This document shows, piece after piece, positions 49,160 to 60,260 of a stretch of 64,000 nt of DNA (positions within the stretch are counted from its first letter, which is position 1; each line of letters begins with the position of its first letter). A program made the translations under genes and the position numbers. This stretch comes from Chrysophaeum taylorii (lineage: Eukaryota > Sar > Pelagophyceae > Pelagomonadales > Pelagomonadaceae): assembly GCA_029834535.1 (NCBI GenBank), contig JAQMWT010000201.1:37014-101013 (forward strand), written 5' to 3'. The notes below the pieces were generated by a model that was not told the DNA's origin, did not search any database, and was given only the letters and a program-made list of their open reading frames with translations.

Positions 49160-52100
49160 CACAGATTGAACTCGGTGAGCGAAATCTGGATCAAACTAAG
49201 CAGGAAGCGACTTTCCATCGACAAGTATGTGGAGAGTGTTCTGGACGGAATTGTACGGTGGGAGAGTAGCGGAAAGAGCAACTTGATGAGATGGTGGTGA
49301 AGAAGAGGTGGAATGAACACCGTAGGCGTTCTTGAACTTGTGGAATAAATTGCGGGAGAGAAGTTTCGAAAAATGATCAGCGATCTGGTAGTGAGTAGGA
49401 CACCAGAGGGGACGGAAGACCGAGTTGGCCTGGTAGTCAAGAATGCGAATTTCTCGTAGTTTGATATGACGAGAGGGAGCACGGACTTTAGGGTGATTAG
49501 CGACATGTAGTGCGCTAGCGTTGTCAATAAGCAGGGGGATAGCGTGAGCTTGATCACGCGAAAACAGATAAGGGTGAGAAGAGAAGACCTTAGGAAACCA
49601 TTGACATTAATCAGCGGCTGCGCTAGTGGCGATGAATTCGGCTTCCATGGTGCTTTTGGCAGTAAGGGTTTGGCGTTTGCTAGACCAAAATACGAGGCTG
49701 CCAAATACGAAAATACGTGCACCAGAATGAGATCGTAAGCGAGGGTCAGAACTATCAGCGAAATTGGCATCAGTGAAACAAATAATAGGTGAACTAAGAT
49801 GATGCAATTCTGGGTAGTTGCTGATAAGATGCTGAATAAAGGGCGTAATAGAGGGGCTGTCGGATGAATAGTCTAGAGAATCATTCGGAGTACCCTTCAA
49901 ATAGCGAAGTAAAACATACAAATGTAGAAGGTGGGTTTGCTCAGGGTTGTGCATGCCTTTGCAGCATTTGTTGCACAGAGTAGTAATATCAGGGCGGCAT
50001 GTGACAGACAAGTAAATACAAGTGCCACAGTAATGGGGAAAATGCTTGCGTAAAATTTCTAAGGTAGGAGCCAAGTCTGAAAGAAACTTAGCAGAAGGCT
50101 TCTGAGTGAGTATTTCAGAGTAAGGGACGTCAGAGCTACGAAGGTTGAGCTTATGCTCGGCGAGCATCTTATTTATCTTCGCTGCTACATTCATAGTGAG
50201 GTGACCAGCGGAGACATTGTAATGGACGTCGATACCAAGAAAAGATCGAATATTGTCGTGCCAAGTACCTTTGCCATGTTCTTTATCCAAAGCGGTGCGA
50301 AGATATGTGATTTTGGCGGTGTTGGTACCAGTGATCAAGAGATCACCGACAGAGACGGATAGGAGAACCCACATGTTAATATATCGATCCCAACTGATAT
50401 ATAGACAAGTGTCGACTTGCGAGCGTTCATACTCGTGTTGTCGAAGAAACGAATCAAGCTCAATGTTCCATAACAAAGCTGACTGTTTGAGACCATAGAG
50501 GGCCTTCACGAGTCGTAGAGCAAACTTGGACTCTGGGTGGTTCTTCTGTATCTGCTGGACAAGGTTCTGCGAGACACGAATTTCACGAGGTAAGTCGATC
50601 CATACCGGGCGATCGAGTGCCGATTGGATGAAGGCCTGGGGAATGTCCGCGTGCGCGACGGGGAGCTTGTGCTTCACAGCGATGGCGAGCAACAACCGGT
50701 TAGTGGCGAGCATCGCGGTCGGTGAAGATGAGGCATAGAAGTCGATGCCGACGCGTGCCAAGAAACCTCGGGCAACTAGACGAGCCTTGTAGCGGTCTGG
50801 GGTGCCGTCAGCAAAATACTTGATCTTCAGCACGAGTTTCGTCGAGATAGACGAACGGTCTGGCGGTAAAGGTTCTAGCTTAAAGACGCCGTTGGAGCAC
50901 AGTCCTTCAATCTCCCTGCGAATCGAAGCAATATGCTTGAGTTTGTCATCTTCGCTGAGGCCTTTGAGTTCGACAATCTTCTCGGGCTCATAGACAATGT
51001 CATCAGCAGTCACGAGCTGTAACACGACATGGTCGATGTGCTGCAAGTCATAGTCCATGACTTCTTGGAGAATGTCTTGATTCGGATCACTTTGACTTAG
51101 AAAGAGGTGTCCGAGTTCGCCAGAATCATGCATGAAGGCGGGTCTGTGACGAGAAGCTCGGTGGTAGTGCTGATGCGCTGAGATGTCCCATAAGAGATAG
51201 GAACTCATACTACAGAATTCTTGGTTCCATTGACGCGCATAGTACTCTGCCGGTGACAATTCGCCATGGCATACATGATTCTTGAGAACAGAGTTGTAGT
51301 TGTGCAGGTGATCAACCAGAACAGACGAATGATACGGCTTATCTGGGAAGTTGACGTGCCAGAGTTCTGCATCGGTTTCTCTATGCAGATCCAGTGCAAT
51401 GCCGCCCATGATACCATAGTCTTGGGTGGTATGTGCGAGGAGGCATCCTATCGGGACATCATCTGGCGGCTTAGCGTCCCTTCTAATGTTGAGATCATAT
51501 GCGATGCTGGCGGCATGGCCTTGATGCAGAGCGCTGACACTGATAAGAAACATCATGCTGGACATATTGGCTGTGGCGCGAGCCGTGGGTTGCTCCTGCT
51601 GGTATTTCCAGTTGCGACCATACTCTGATGCGATAATGCGTCTGGTGAACAGTTGTCCATCGTCAACACGTTTCACTATGTAAAGTTGGTCTTTGGGAAT
51701 GCGGAATCCGCGCTCGTCCTTGAGATCTGCCTTGAGTTTGTCACTCTGGTTGCGATGCACAAAGACTGGAGTAAAACCTGGATCGTCGAGAACAACCTCC
51801 AAGCGATCATTTCGCTGGGGCATCGGAATGCTTCCATCCGGCGGAGGTGGCCTGTTATGGAAGGAGAAGTCCTGTTCAGGTGTCTCGTCGCTGACGGGAC
51901 TTGGACCAGTAGCAGAGGTTTGATCTGGTTCCTTATCCTTGTCTTCGTCATCGGGTTTGTCATCATGGTTGTTGTCATGAGTCTCGCCCTCATTTTGCGG
52001 TTCCTGTCTAAGTTCCGGCATTGGCTGGTCGCTTATAGCTGGAAGCGGGTCCTCTTGCCGCGCTTCTGCTGGAAACTGCGCCTGTGCTTTGATGCGTCCA

Positions 52101-52735
52101 ATGTCCTTGTTGCGATTGACTACCATGTCCGCATCGACGTGGGAGTTTTTTTCGAGGTGACGATTTTTCCATATCGCCCTTGATGTACAAGTAGGATAGA
52201 GCTGTGAACATCACGGATAAATCGGTTCGTGCCAGGGAGATTCGGAAGATAGTTGTTGCTATTAAAGTAAGAGGCGGAGACGCTGGAGGGTTCCAGTTTT
52301 CGACTTTGCGGGTACACGAATGTGACAGGCTCGCCAAAGGGGAGAAGCTTCAAGAGTGGTGCCGTATATGACATAATGCGCTTGGGGACGGTGCAGGGCA
52401 GATGAGTGCGCGAGGGCAATCCATGAGAGCGCTGATTGTCTGCTTGGATCTTGTGCAGCAGAGCAAACGGGTGGTAATACTCGGCGCTAATGGGCTTTCC
52501 TTCAATGCGGACGCTGCGCAGATTCAGAAGGCGAACGACAGTGCCCCGGGTATTTTCTTCGATGATGTTTTCCGCTAAGTTGCGCTGGTGTAGGTGGCGA
52601 CCAATGATTTGAAACTGGGCACCAAGTTGCACCTTGAGCGGGTGAAAAGCTTCGGAGCGAAATGTGGAAAAAAGCATCAGATGAGATGATTTTCACACTT
52701 ACATCGAATTCGACCTTAATCACGTTGACCACGTA
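49160..52735 (-). pseudogene. pol: Ty1/copia pol: integrase end, RT, RNase H
   Basis: The frame 52,126-49,607 (839 codons) is copia RT: STKLVLKIKYFADGTPDRYK and ARLVARGF, then AVKHKLPVAHADIPQAFIQS (first Asp), LVKALYGLKQSALLWN and VDTCLYISW. In place of YVDD it has SVSVGDLLITG, so the catalytic Asp pair is reduced to one Asp. Then FLGIDVHY, RNase H (CFTDANFADSSDPRLRSHSG and AKSTMEAEFIATSAAA). The last part of RNase H continues in a shifted frame to about 49,160. The 52,677-52,120 frame (HLHQRNLAENIIEENTRG ... PGTNRFIRDVHSSILL) is the region between integrase and RT. Gag, protease and the integrase core are absent on this strand. Confidence 0.85.
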
Positions 52736-52754
52736 GAGTAGAGATACAATATTC

Positions 52755-52935
52755 GATTTAGGGTTAGTACCCCCCTATCCTAGGGTTAGCTCTCTTACTT
52801 TTAGCACCTTTTAATTCAGAAAAACGCTGTGTTATTCACACCGTGCTGTCCTCGTTGTAAGAGCACAGGACGAGGGCAGACTACCACTGCTCTCACTCTG
52901 CTGAAGGGTAACACAGTTGAAATTACTGTTCTCTA
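52755..52935 (+). repeat. copia-type LTR (5' LTR of the plus-strand element)
   Basis: The inverse of 48,956-49,137. It is followed by tattgggcaccagtcccgg, where a primer-binding site is expected, and at 53,021 by the gag start. Confidence 0.75.
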
Positions 52936-53020
52936 GGTATTGGGCACCAGTCCCGGTATCAGCAGAGTCCCAGGATTTCCAGTCGAGTTTCGCTCTCTGA
53001 CGTTCCTGAACCAAACCAAG

Positions 53021-54615
53021 ATGCCAACCAATCAAGAACTTCAAAAAGAGTTGGCCACTCAGAAGACCCAACATGATCAAGCCATGAAAGACCAAGAAGA
53101 TCGCTTAAGGGCAGAATTCAATGCTCAATTCACCGCGTTCGCCGCCCAGATGCAGCAACACCAAAACACTCCACCACCTGCCGTCGCCGCCGCGACTGCT
53201 CCTCCCACGGCTCCACAAGACCCCAAAAACAAGACCAACACCTTTAGTGACCCACCCATCGCCGTCCTCAGGTCAATGGACTCCGCTCAAGTCACCCCCC
53301 AAATGCCCTCGTTTCGCGTTATGCAGTTGTTCGTAGAACATCTCATACCGGAAACAGGCATAACGCAATAATTCCTACAGGGCTTCTACACGTGGGAATC
53401 CGTCTTACGCGGATCTAGTGATCTAGCAGACGCTCTCCTAAGCCACTGCATCAAGGAATATGACGAGGACCCCGACAACCATGCCACCGCCGGCAATACT
53501 CAAGATCCCCAAGGCCGGTTCGTCTACTACAAGGGCGTCTACCGCAAGTTCGGCAAACACTTCCTTGAGAACGTCTATGAGCCAAAAACTTCCAGAACTT
53601 AAAGACCAAGACAAAGACACGACCGATACGACGAAAGGAAGTTATATCCGGTCACGCAACCTCACCTCCAAGGAAAAGAAGCCGACTTCACCGTGTACCT
53701 CCGCGAGACCGTGCACCCCCTCTTTCGCCGTTTCCTGCATGCCGGTGGCGACTCCGTCAAGCACCCAGCATACGACGAAATAGATGCACTCGGATCATCC
53801 CATCCGATAGGACTCGAATTCGCACCACAAGTCCGTCTTGCACTTGACAAACACACGGGCCAGAACCACGTCCACCATGCGCACTACGTCTACAATGCCT
53901 TCCTGGACACGCCGTTCAACCCAGAAATCCACGAACCCGCGCATTATATAGATTATATGCGCCACGTTCAACAACAGCTTCGCCAAATCACCGACGATGC
54001 CTCTCTCCAACTTACCGACCAAATGATCCTCAAGGAAATCCACCAGATCCTACGCTTCAAATACCCTCCAAGCTTGCTTGACTCCCGCGCCCCAACGCAT
54101 ATAAAGGCTTTACTCGTCTTGCCAACTGCCTTCGCACCCCCAACGACTTGCTGTTACTCGACGAAGACAACGACGCGATAAACCATTTACCCAAATTGAT
54201 CGCCCGCATCACGGTTATCTCCACCTTCGAGCGCAACTTTTGGGCTCACCTCAAGCCTCACCCCACTCTGAATTTCAAACCGTTGCGATTCGTCACTGAC
54301 TTCGGTCGTCTGCCGACCAAAGATAAAGACAATCCACCTTTTCGCTCCCGCCGCCATGGCCTCCACCTCACCGAAGATGACGCCGACACCTCGTCCTCTG
54401 AAGATGAACTCCCCCAGATCCTGACGAAGCATCCCCAGAAGATAACGACCCCGTCGCTGTCTTTCTCACGGAAGCCAACCTCGATCAATATGACGACACC
54501 GATCTCATCCAACATCTACACGCGCACCGAAAGAAACAGATGTCCCGCCATTAGAAGAAGACCCCCCCGAAAAGCCGCCAAATCCTCGCTCCCCGTCGTA
54601 CTACGATATCAATGA
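53021..54615 (+). pseudogene. gag: gag-like protein of the copia-type element
   Basis: It starts MPTNQELQKELATQKTQHDQ with a coiled coil and a Pro/Ala linker (NTPPPAVAAATAPPTAPQD). One in-frame TAA (53,369-53,371) interrupts TGITQ and FLQGFYTWESVLRGSSDLAD. The frame ends at 53,602. Another frame (53,600-54,181) continues with EADFTVYLRETVHPLFRRFL and MRHVQQQLRQITDDASLQLT. A third (54,148-54,615) is acidic and then basic. The helical middle fits a capsid. No zinc knuckle is seen. Confidence 0.5.
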
Positions 54616-54858
54616 CAGCCCTAAGCCCAAGGCCACCCCTGTCACCCCAACAAAGAACAAACACAACCCCCGTGCTTCTCCTGTCACCCCAGACAAACGC
54701 GAGCACCCGCACCTCCGCAAGGTCACTTTTCCCACTCAAACCCATCCACCAAAGCCATCCACTCCTGACCAACGGTTCAAAGTCCCCCTCCGTGATGTTC
54801 GTCGCAAGCTCCCGATCATCCGGAACCTTAGTCAAGCCGGTCGCCAACGCAGTCTCTA

Positions 54859-57800
54859 TTGGACGACAAGACGAAAGATAAGACCACAACGGCAAGCTAC
54901 ACCAGCCAGCTCATTGATGTAGCAGACGAGACAACGCAAACCAACTGCACAGCACGGTTCCAGAATATGCAGACTATGCTCAGGTCCAACGCTCAATTCC
55001 TCGACCACGCAAACGTTCTGTCACCTGACCTTGCGCTGCTACTGGCTCTTGTCTCATTCATAGCTGATGCACCCCATCCGATGGACCAATCCTTAAGATA
55101 TGTCCCGCTCGCAGAAGCACCATCAAAGGACACAAGGGTACATCATGAAAACACAGGTAAGCGCACCACGATCATGCGCACAACCTCATTGCGCCTATCC
55201 GATCACGACGAGACGAAGCTACAGCTCTGCTTGACCCCTTCGCCTCTGGAAGACAAAGGCCGCCTCTCAGCCCCCCAGGCACCTGACCCTTCCCTGTCGC
55301 TGCAATCCATATTAGCACAGACGATTTCGCCTCCCTGCACGACCGCAGATCAGGCACAAGCCAATGTCGGCACTCTGCGGAGTTATGCGCACCCGCTGAA
55401 ATTTTACCAGCACGGCTACCTCAGCCAGTCAGGTCGCTGCACCACCTCGGTCTTCCCTGACACCAGGTCGACGTATCGCTCATTCGCGACCACCTCAAGT
55501 CATCTAATGGACGACTATGATCTCGAGCATGAACTCATTGCAACGCTAGAGTCATACCCAAGAAGGAATCCTACTTTGGAGTCACCTCAACCACTCCCAC
55601 AGGAACTTTGGCCACCAGACGCCACCCATGTGCTCATGGTTTCTCCATTGGTTTCCTCCAAAGCATTTGACTGCAGCAGAGACAAAATGAAACCTCCCCA
55701 TGCGACCATAACCGCATTCTCGCTTGGGACACAAGCATTTACTTCATGTCCTTTGTTTACGCCCATAGTACCGCGACACACGGCAACCAAGATAGAAGTG
55801 GACTGCGTTCCACCCTCATCTCTGAGCGCCACCCCCGACATGCTGCTCCCGGCACTACTAGCCAGTCCCATCACGTCTGATTCAGCTCCCATCGCTTTGT
55901 ATGACGTCATATGTCATATTCCGATTACAGCTCAGACACCGCACAGGCTCCTATGCACTCGCGACGGCACGCTCACCGCCCCTCTCGGTTTAGACTACGA
56001 ACATTGCGCCATACCCATGGTACAATCACAGTCAACTGAGACGCACGCTCGCTTGTCGCACAGTACGATGCCCGAACACCTTTTGATTCATGATACGCAG
56101 AACACTGTCGTCTCAGCCACCGCTGAAGCGCCTCCTCAGACCGCCGCCCGGCTCTGCGCTCGTTTCGCAATCATGGTCTCTCGGTCTCACCGGCAATTCG
56201 AAGATTCCACCCAGTTCGAATTACGAGGGCGCATTAGTATTCCACCGACGACAAGATTCGTTTCGATTCGTATCAGTCATGCCTCCTATGGCTACTCTGG
56301 CTACACCGGAACACAATTCAAGGCACGTACCGAAGTCCCTCTTTCTAAGGACCTACGTCACACGTCAAGACCTGATGAGTATTCGTCGTTCCTCCCCGCT
56401 TCAACGCGACTCCCGACGATCAAATCCTCGACGATTTGCGATGACACTAAGTTCCGTCATCAATGCAACTCAGAGCCTCCCACGCTCCTCCGTCAGTCTC
56501 TCGCGGGTCACACCTCTCAAGTTTCAGCATTCCACCCTCGCTCGATTTTATCCAGCATGCTGCCATATGCAAACGAAGTTCAGTCACGCCAACGCCACAC
56601 TTCGCAGTTATCGCCAGTCTCGCGCAATAAATGCTCGCCACCAAATGATAGCCGCACGCAGAGTCCTTTACTCATCTCTCTTCACGTCCCTCCCAGCACG
56701 ATGCTTGACGTTGAAGCTCTGCACCACTATGGTTCGGTTACAACACAACTTCACGCGAAATCCTCGTCCAGTTCTGATCATATCTCGCATCTGTCGACAT
56801 TGTTATCGGAATCATGCTTCGGACACAGCTCGGACAGCACCAGCGTATTACGCTCTTATGACGCACTTGGTTCGCTTCTCTCCGTTCGCACTGCAGGTTC
56901 CATCTTGCAGAACTATGAGCCCAACAACCGCCGTTGCGATTCGCACCCAGCCGACGCTTTCCGTAGCACCCGCGAGGATAACCCCCAATCTCCGCAGGTT
57001 GGACACGCGCTCTGCTCTAAGCATCCCACCGCATCTCACTGCCGCACACCGCTAGCCCCACCCAGTTGTGTTACGAATCAAGGTAAGTTAACTGCCATGA
57101 CTATTTACTTCTTCATTCCCACACACTCGCTGCTAGCCACAGTCTCACATGACTCATTGCCGGACAGTTCTCGCATTATGGACAGGACCTCACATCATGT
57201 TCATTCTTCGGACATCCCCCGTCCACAGATTAATCCTCTCTCGCAACATACGCTCCCTACACGTTGTGAACTGTACAGCTCTCGCATATCGACAACACCC
57301 TTCTGTCGAATGTCTCCTCTTTCAGTCACTGCACGATTCACCAGGGATGCACCACGCTCCCTCGCGCTTGTACATCAAGGGAAGTTTGATTCTGGTGAAA
57401 ACGCTTCATCTGATTCTGATGTCAACGACTCCGGACATGAAATGAATGGATTAGTCGATTGTCACAGTTCAGGATCACTTTGCAACATAGAACACGGAAG
57501 ATGCGACTTTGACCATACCTTCGAAGTCAACTCTCCACCTGGCACGGACAATATCTTCAAGCAGTCCATCGCCTTCAGGCTTTCTCTTCTGTTGCCCAAC
57601 TCGTCTGCATTTTCTGCACAGGGCACCGACTCGTCAGCACAGGACACACGCCTGTATCCACCATCATGCGCGATACACTCGCAAACCTCAGTCTCCGCCC
57701 AATCATTTTATGATGATAGCCACTGGCGACTTACACGAGACTACGAACCCAAAGCTACAACAAATTTAGAGTTTTCATATTTATGGCCAACCCCAGACGA

Positions 57801-58278
57801 ATCTATAAAGATATCACCATCGCACTACGATTACACCCACATCATTTTAGACGCTCATAGCCTAGCTTCAGCTGTCCCACGCTACACTCAGGACGACAGC
57901 TTTGACACGTATGTGACAGGCACTTCAGGTTCCCTCATTTTCCAGAAACAGCTCCACCTTATTCGCTCTCATTACGACGATCACCTTACCATGTCGAAAC
58001 CGATTTGGTTAAATGGTCATATCTCTTCATGGGATCACGCTGGCGTTCCGTCACATCGTCAAATCTTTACTAGCCCACCATTAGCCACAATAGAATCTCA
58101 TCCCTACGGCCACTCTCATTATTCACCTTCCGATCAACCATTGGTCTGCTGCACAATTCCCGACTGCCTGACCCATGATCCCTCCTGTTGTTATTCGTTA
58201 TATCACCTGCTCTACTCAAATGCTCCCCCAGACATTTCGGATTTATCCACCGGCACACACCGTCCCCTATATCATTAG
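54859..58278 (+). CDS. 1,139-aa Ser/His/Thr/Pro-rich protein of unknown function
   Basis: Uninterrupted frame, MDDKTKDKTTTASYTSQLID ... STGTHRPLYH. Composition is Ser 13-15%, with much His, Thr, Pro and Arg. There are no membrane helices or coiled coil. A Cys cluster lies near the end (LVCCTIPDCLTHDPSCCYSL). No motif of RT, integrase, protease or RNase H is visible. The plus strand is poor in G here, which makes TAG and TGA stops rare; a second frame is open for 321 codons (56,090-57,055). The length may therefore partly reflect base composition. Still, 3.4 kb without a stop contrasts with the broken gag upstream. It lies between gag and the 3' LTR. Confidence 0.5.
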   Translation: MDDKTKDKTTTASYTSQLIDVADETTQTNCTARFQNMQTMLRSNAQFLDHANVLSPDLALLLALVSFIADAPHPMDQSLRYVPLAEAPSKDTRVHHENTGKRTTIMRTTSLRLSDHDETKLQLCLTPSPLEDKGRLSAPQAPDPSLSLQSILAQTISPPCTTADQAQANVGTLRSYAHPLKFYQHGYLSQSGRCTTSVFPDTRSTYRSFATTSSHLMDDYDLEHELIATLESYPRRNPTLESPQPLPQELWPPDATHVLMVSPLVSSKAFDCSRDKMKPPHATITAFSLGTQAFTSCPLFTPIVPRHTATKIEVDCVPPSSLSATPDMLLPALLASPITSDSAPIALYDVICHIPITAQTPHRLLCTRDGTLTAPLGLDYEHCAIPMVQSQSTETHARLSHSTMPEHLLIHDTQNTVVSATAEAPPQTAARLCARFAIMVSRSHRQFEDSTQFELRGRISIPPTTRFVSIRISHASYGYSGYTGTQFKARTEVPLSKDLRHTSRPDEYSSFLPASTRLPTIKSSTICDDTKFRHQCNSEPPTLLRQSLAGHTSQVSAFHPRSILSSMLPYANEVQSRQRHTSQLSPVSRNKCSPPNDSRTQSPLLISLHVPPSTMLDVEALHHYGSVTTQLHAKSSSSSDHISHLSTLLSESCFGHSSDSTSVLRSYDALGSLLSVRTAGSILQNYEPNNRRCDSHPADAFRSTREDNPQSPQVGHALCSKHPTASHCRTPLAPPSCVTNQGKLTAMTIYFFIPTHSLLATVSHDSLPDSSRIMDRTSHHVHSSDIPRPQINPLSQHTLPTRCELYSSRISTTPFCRMSPLSVTARFTRDAPRSLALVHQGKFDSGENASSDSDVNDSGHEMNGLVDCHSSGSLCNIEHGRCDFDHTFEVNSPPGTDNIFKQSIAFRLSLLLPNSSAFSAQGTDSSAQDTRLYPPSCAIHSQTSVSAQSFYDDSHWRLTRDYEPKATTNLEFSYLWPTPDESIKISPSHYDYTHIILDAHSLASAVPRYTQDDSFDTYVTGTSGSLIFQKQLHLIRSHYDDHLTMSKPIWLNGHISSWDHAGVPSHRQIFTSPPLATIESHPYGHSHYSPSDQPLVCCTIPDCLTHDPSCCYSLYHLLYSNAPPDISDLSTGTHRPLYH

Positions 58279-58605
58279 CCACCGAGCAAGATGACGATCT
58301 GCTCTCTCGCACAACATTCGCCATACTTCACCGTTAGCCTACTTAGCATCTTCCTCCACTTTTCTTCTTACTCACGATCGATGCTTTTTCTTTTCTTTTC
58401 TTTTATCTTCCGCTCTTTCTCCTTTCTCACTTGACACATTACCTGCGTTTCGTTTTCCTCAATCTCTTTCATGCACTTCGCACACTTTACTTCAACGCCT
58501 CCTCACGACTCGACATCCATTTGTCCTTGGCCAGACATTTGTTTTGTTTGTTCCAGATTTCGCTCATCCCCGAGTCCAATCTGCGAGGGCGCAGAGATAG
58601 AAAAT

Positions 58606-58789
58606 TCCATATAGGCTTAGGAACCCCACCCCCCCCCCCCCCTTAACCACCACACTTCACACACACAACACCTAAATCGCTGTGTCGCACACCGTGCTGC
58701 TCTTTGTGTCGTTAGAGGACAGGACGAAAGGCAGCACTACCACTGCCACCATTCTCTACCAGAGGCACCGTGATTTTTACTGTTCTCTA
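58606..58789 (+). repeat. diverged copia-type LTR
   Basis: It starts after gcagagatagaaaatt and contains a run of C (58,626-58,642). It ends with cgctgtgtcgcacaccgtgc, ttagaggacaggac, accactgccaccattctc and ttactgttctcta. It resembles the 52,755 LTR mainly in its second half, and 28,456-28,562 is closer to this one. Confidence 0.6.
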
Positions 58790-59116
58790 GTAAGGAACTT
58801 TGGTAGTGACGGGAAAACTTCGATGGAATTACCAAACCGTCTTCGTAGCATATGCGTAAGATTTTCGTCGCTCTCAACAAGAACTTTAACGTTGATGTTG
58901 ATTTGCAAGTCATTGGAAGCACAAGCCAAGAAGGCAGAGTGGACATCCCGGAGCAAAGTAGAGTTACAGTTGGTGCTCGTGAACTAGAAGATTGTTGTTA
59001 CCGTATTGAGCAGGCGTGTATTAACCTTGCGTCATACAGGAGGTGAGAAATGCTTGCGCACATAAGGCAACTGTGAATGCATGGACTCCAAAATGGTTTG
59101 GGCCACGGGACGTAAA
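58790..59116. other. unassigned sequence downstream of element G copy 2
   Basis: Only short frames (101 codons or fewer). It may be the degenerate 3' continuation of the element G polyprotein. No motif recognised. Confidence 0.35.
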
Positions 59117-59506
59117 TTACACGTTCGAGAAGGTTGGAATATAGTTTAAGCATCTCACGTTGTTCGTTAAAAGCACTTGATCTGAACTGCAAAGAGCGTA
59201 GTTCCATTTTTCGAGCTTTCGCTTGTTGTAACGAAAAATTGGGAGAGTAGGTAGTAAGCTGTTTAATCTAAACATAGTAATCTTGAAATTGTCGTCAATC
59301 TTACTCTGGATAGATGATTGTCCTTTAAACTCAACCCCATAAAGGTGTATACCAAGCTTATCTTCTCCCCATTGAGTCATGATGATGATGTGCAAATCAG
59401 GATCATTATGTTCGTTTTGTTTGGGTAGGAAAAGCGCAACGTCTAGCTTTACATATCCAACGTTAGGATGCTTTGGAAGAGAGGGGATTACGGTTCTTAT
59501 TATCAT
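59117..59506 (-). pseudogene. element G polyprotein, region after the protease-like motif
   Basis: 129 codons, MIIRTVIPSLPKHPNVGYVK ... NNVRCLNYIPTFSNV. It is in a different frame from the upstream protease-like ORF, which stops 22 bp before it. No domain recognised. The stretch HIIIMTQWGEDKLGIHLYGV is beta-strand rich. Confidence 0.35.
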
Positions 59507-59528
59507 GGCATGAGTGATACTTTGAGTA

Positions 59529-60260
59529 TCAGTAGCCGTCTGGATACCGGGACAAGGATTCGGGTAGTTTAACGATATGTATTGGATCGGCGTAACGTTT
59601 AAAGTTAATCACATGTTGAGAAGCACACGTATCAGCATACCCCGGCGTAGTCATTAAAGGTAAGTTGTACTCATTGTACAATTTAAGCATTGTTGCGTAA
59701 CAAGCATGTGTAGAACTTTGACCAAACACATACTGTGTCATGAAACTTTGCGTTTGTTCGGAAGGTACCGCGACAAGTGTAAAACCATCGTTTAACTTCG
59801 GAAGCAACACAGGGGGATCTGTACCATCCTCATTCTCTTCGTTAGGTTGGTTATTGGGGAGCTCGGAGTGCAAAGAAGTTTCCCGAGCTTGACGACGAAC
59901 GATAGCATTCTGAGCTTTAGCATTTACGTGCTGCAGTAGCGGTTGAGGAATATTATCGATTTCATCATCTTTGATCGATAGAAAAGTATGAAACATCTTT
60001 TCTGTGTCAGCAGTCCCCCTCTGCTCCGCATCACTGGGGGACGCTGCAGGAGCAGGAATTTCAACTTGGTCCTTTTCTTCTATGACATGAAATTCTTTAT
60101 CGGTCTCTAAAAGGTTCGAGATGGTGTTTGACATAGTACCCACTCGTGATAAGCATAGATGAACTTGAGTAGCTTCTTCAGGATCGAGAAAGTGTGTAGA
60201 AGCTTGGGCAGCGGTTGTCCAAAGGGTACTCAGTAAGCTCTTCATTTCTTCCTGTACCAT
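59529..60260 (-). CDS. element G: Gag C-terminus and copia-type protease-like motif
   Basis: 243 codons starting MVQEEMKSLLSTLWTTAAQA. A helical and acidic region is followed by GFTLVAVPSEQTQSFMTQY and, near the end, TTPGYADTCASQHVINFKRY, then ADPIHIVKLPESLSRY. 'ADTCASQHV...F..Y' resembles the active-site block of Ty1/copia proteases ('DSGAS.HM....F..Y') with Asp-Thr-Cys in place of Asp-Ser-Gly. The stop comes soon after, so the second half of a protease is missing or frameshifted. Assignment to copia-type elements rests on this motif alone. Confidence 0.5.
   Translation of the reverse strand: MVQEEMKSLLSTLWTTAAQASTHFLDPEEATQVHLCLSRVGTMSNTISNLLETDKEFHVIEEKDQVEIPAPAASPSDAEQRGTADTEKMFHTFLSIKDDEIDNIPQPLLQHVNAKAQNAIVRRQARETSLHSELPNNQPNEENEDGTDPPVLLPKLNDGFTLVAVPSEQTQSFMTQYVFGQSSTHACYATMLKLYNEYNLPLMTTPGYADTCASQHVINFKRYADPIHIVKLPESLSRYPDGY

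Larger units (their letters stand above)
52755..58789 (+). mobile_element. LTR element with degenerate gag and a 1,139-codon unknown ORF
   Basis: 5' LTR (52,755-52,935), gag-like frames (53,021-54,600), a very long open frame (54,859-58,278) where pol is expected, a T/C-rich stretch, then agagatagaaaatt and a diverged LTR (58,606-58,789). No RT, integrase or protease motif is found on this strand. It is either a non-autonomous derivative that depends on the pol of the inverted neighbour, or a composite of two insertions. Confidence 0.6.

Noticed and set aside
52755-52790. Telomere-like motif (ttagggttag, ccctaaa)
   Set aside because: Single occurrences inside LTRs and the Helitron units, not tandem arrays.
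56090-57055. 321-codon second frame inside the 1,139-codon ORF
   Set aside because: Explained by the G-poor plus strand; no domain, and it lacks an independent context.
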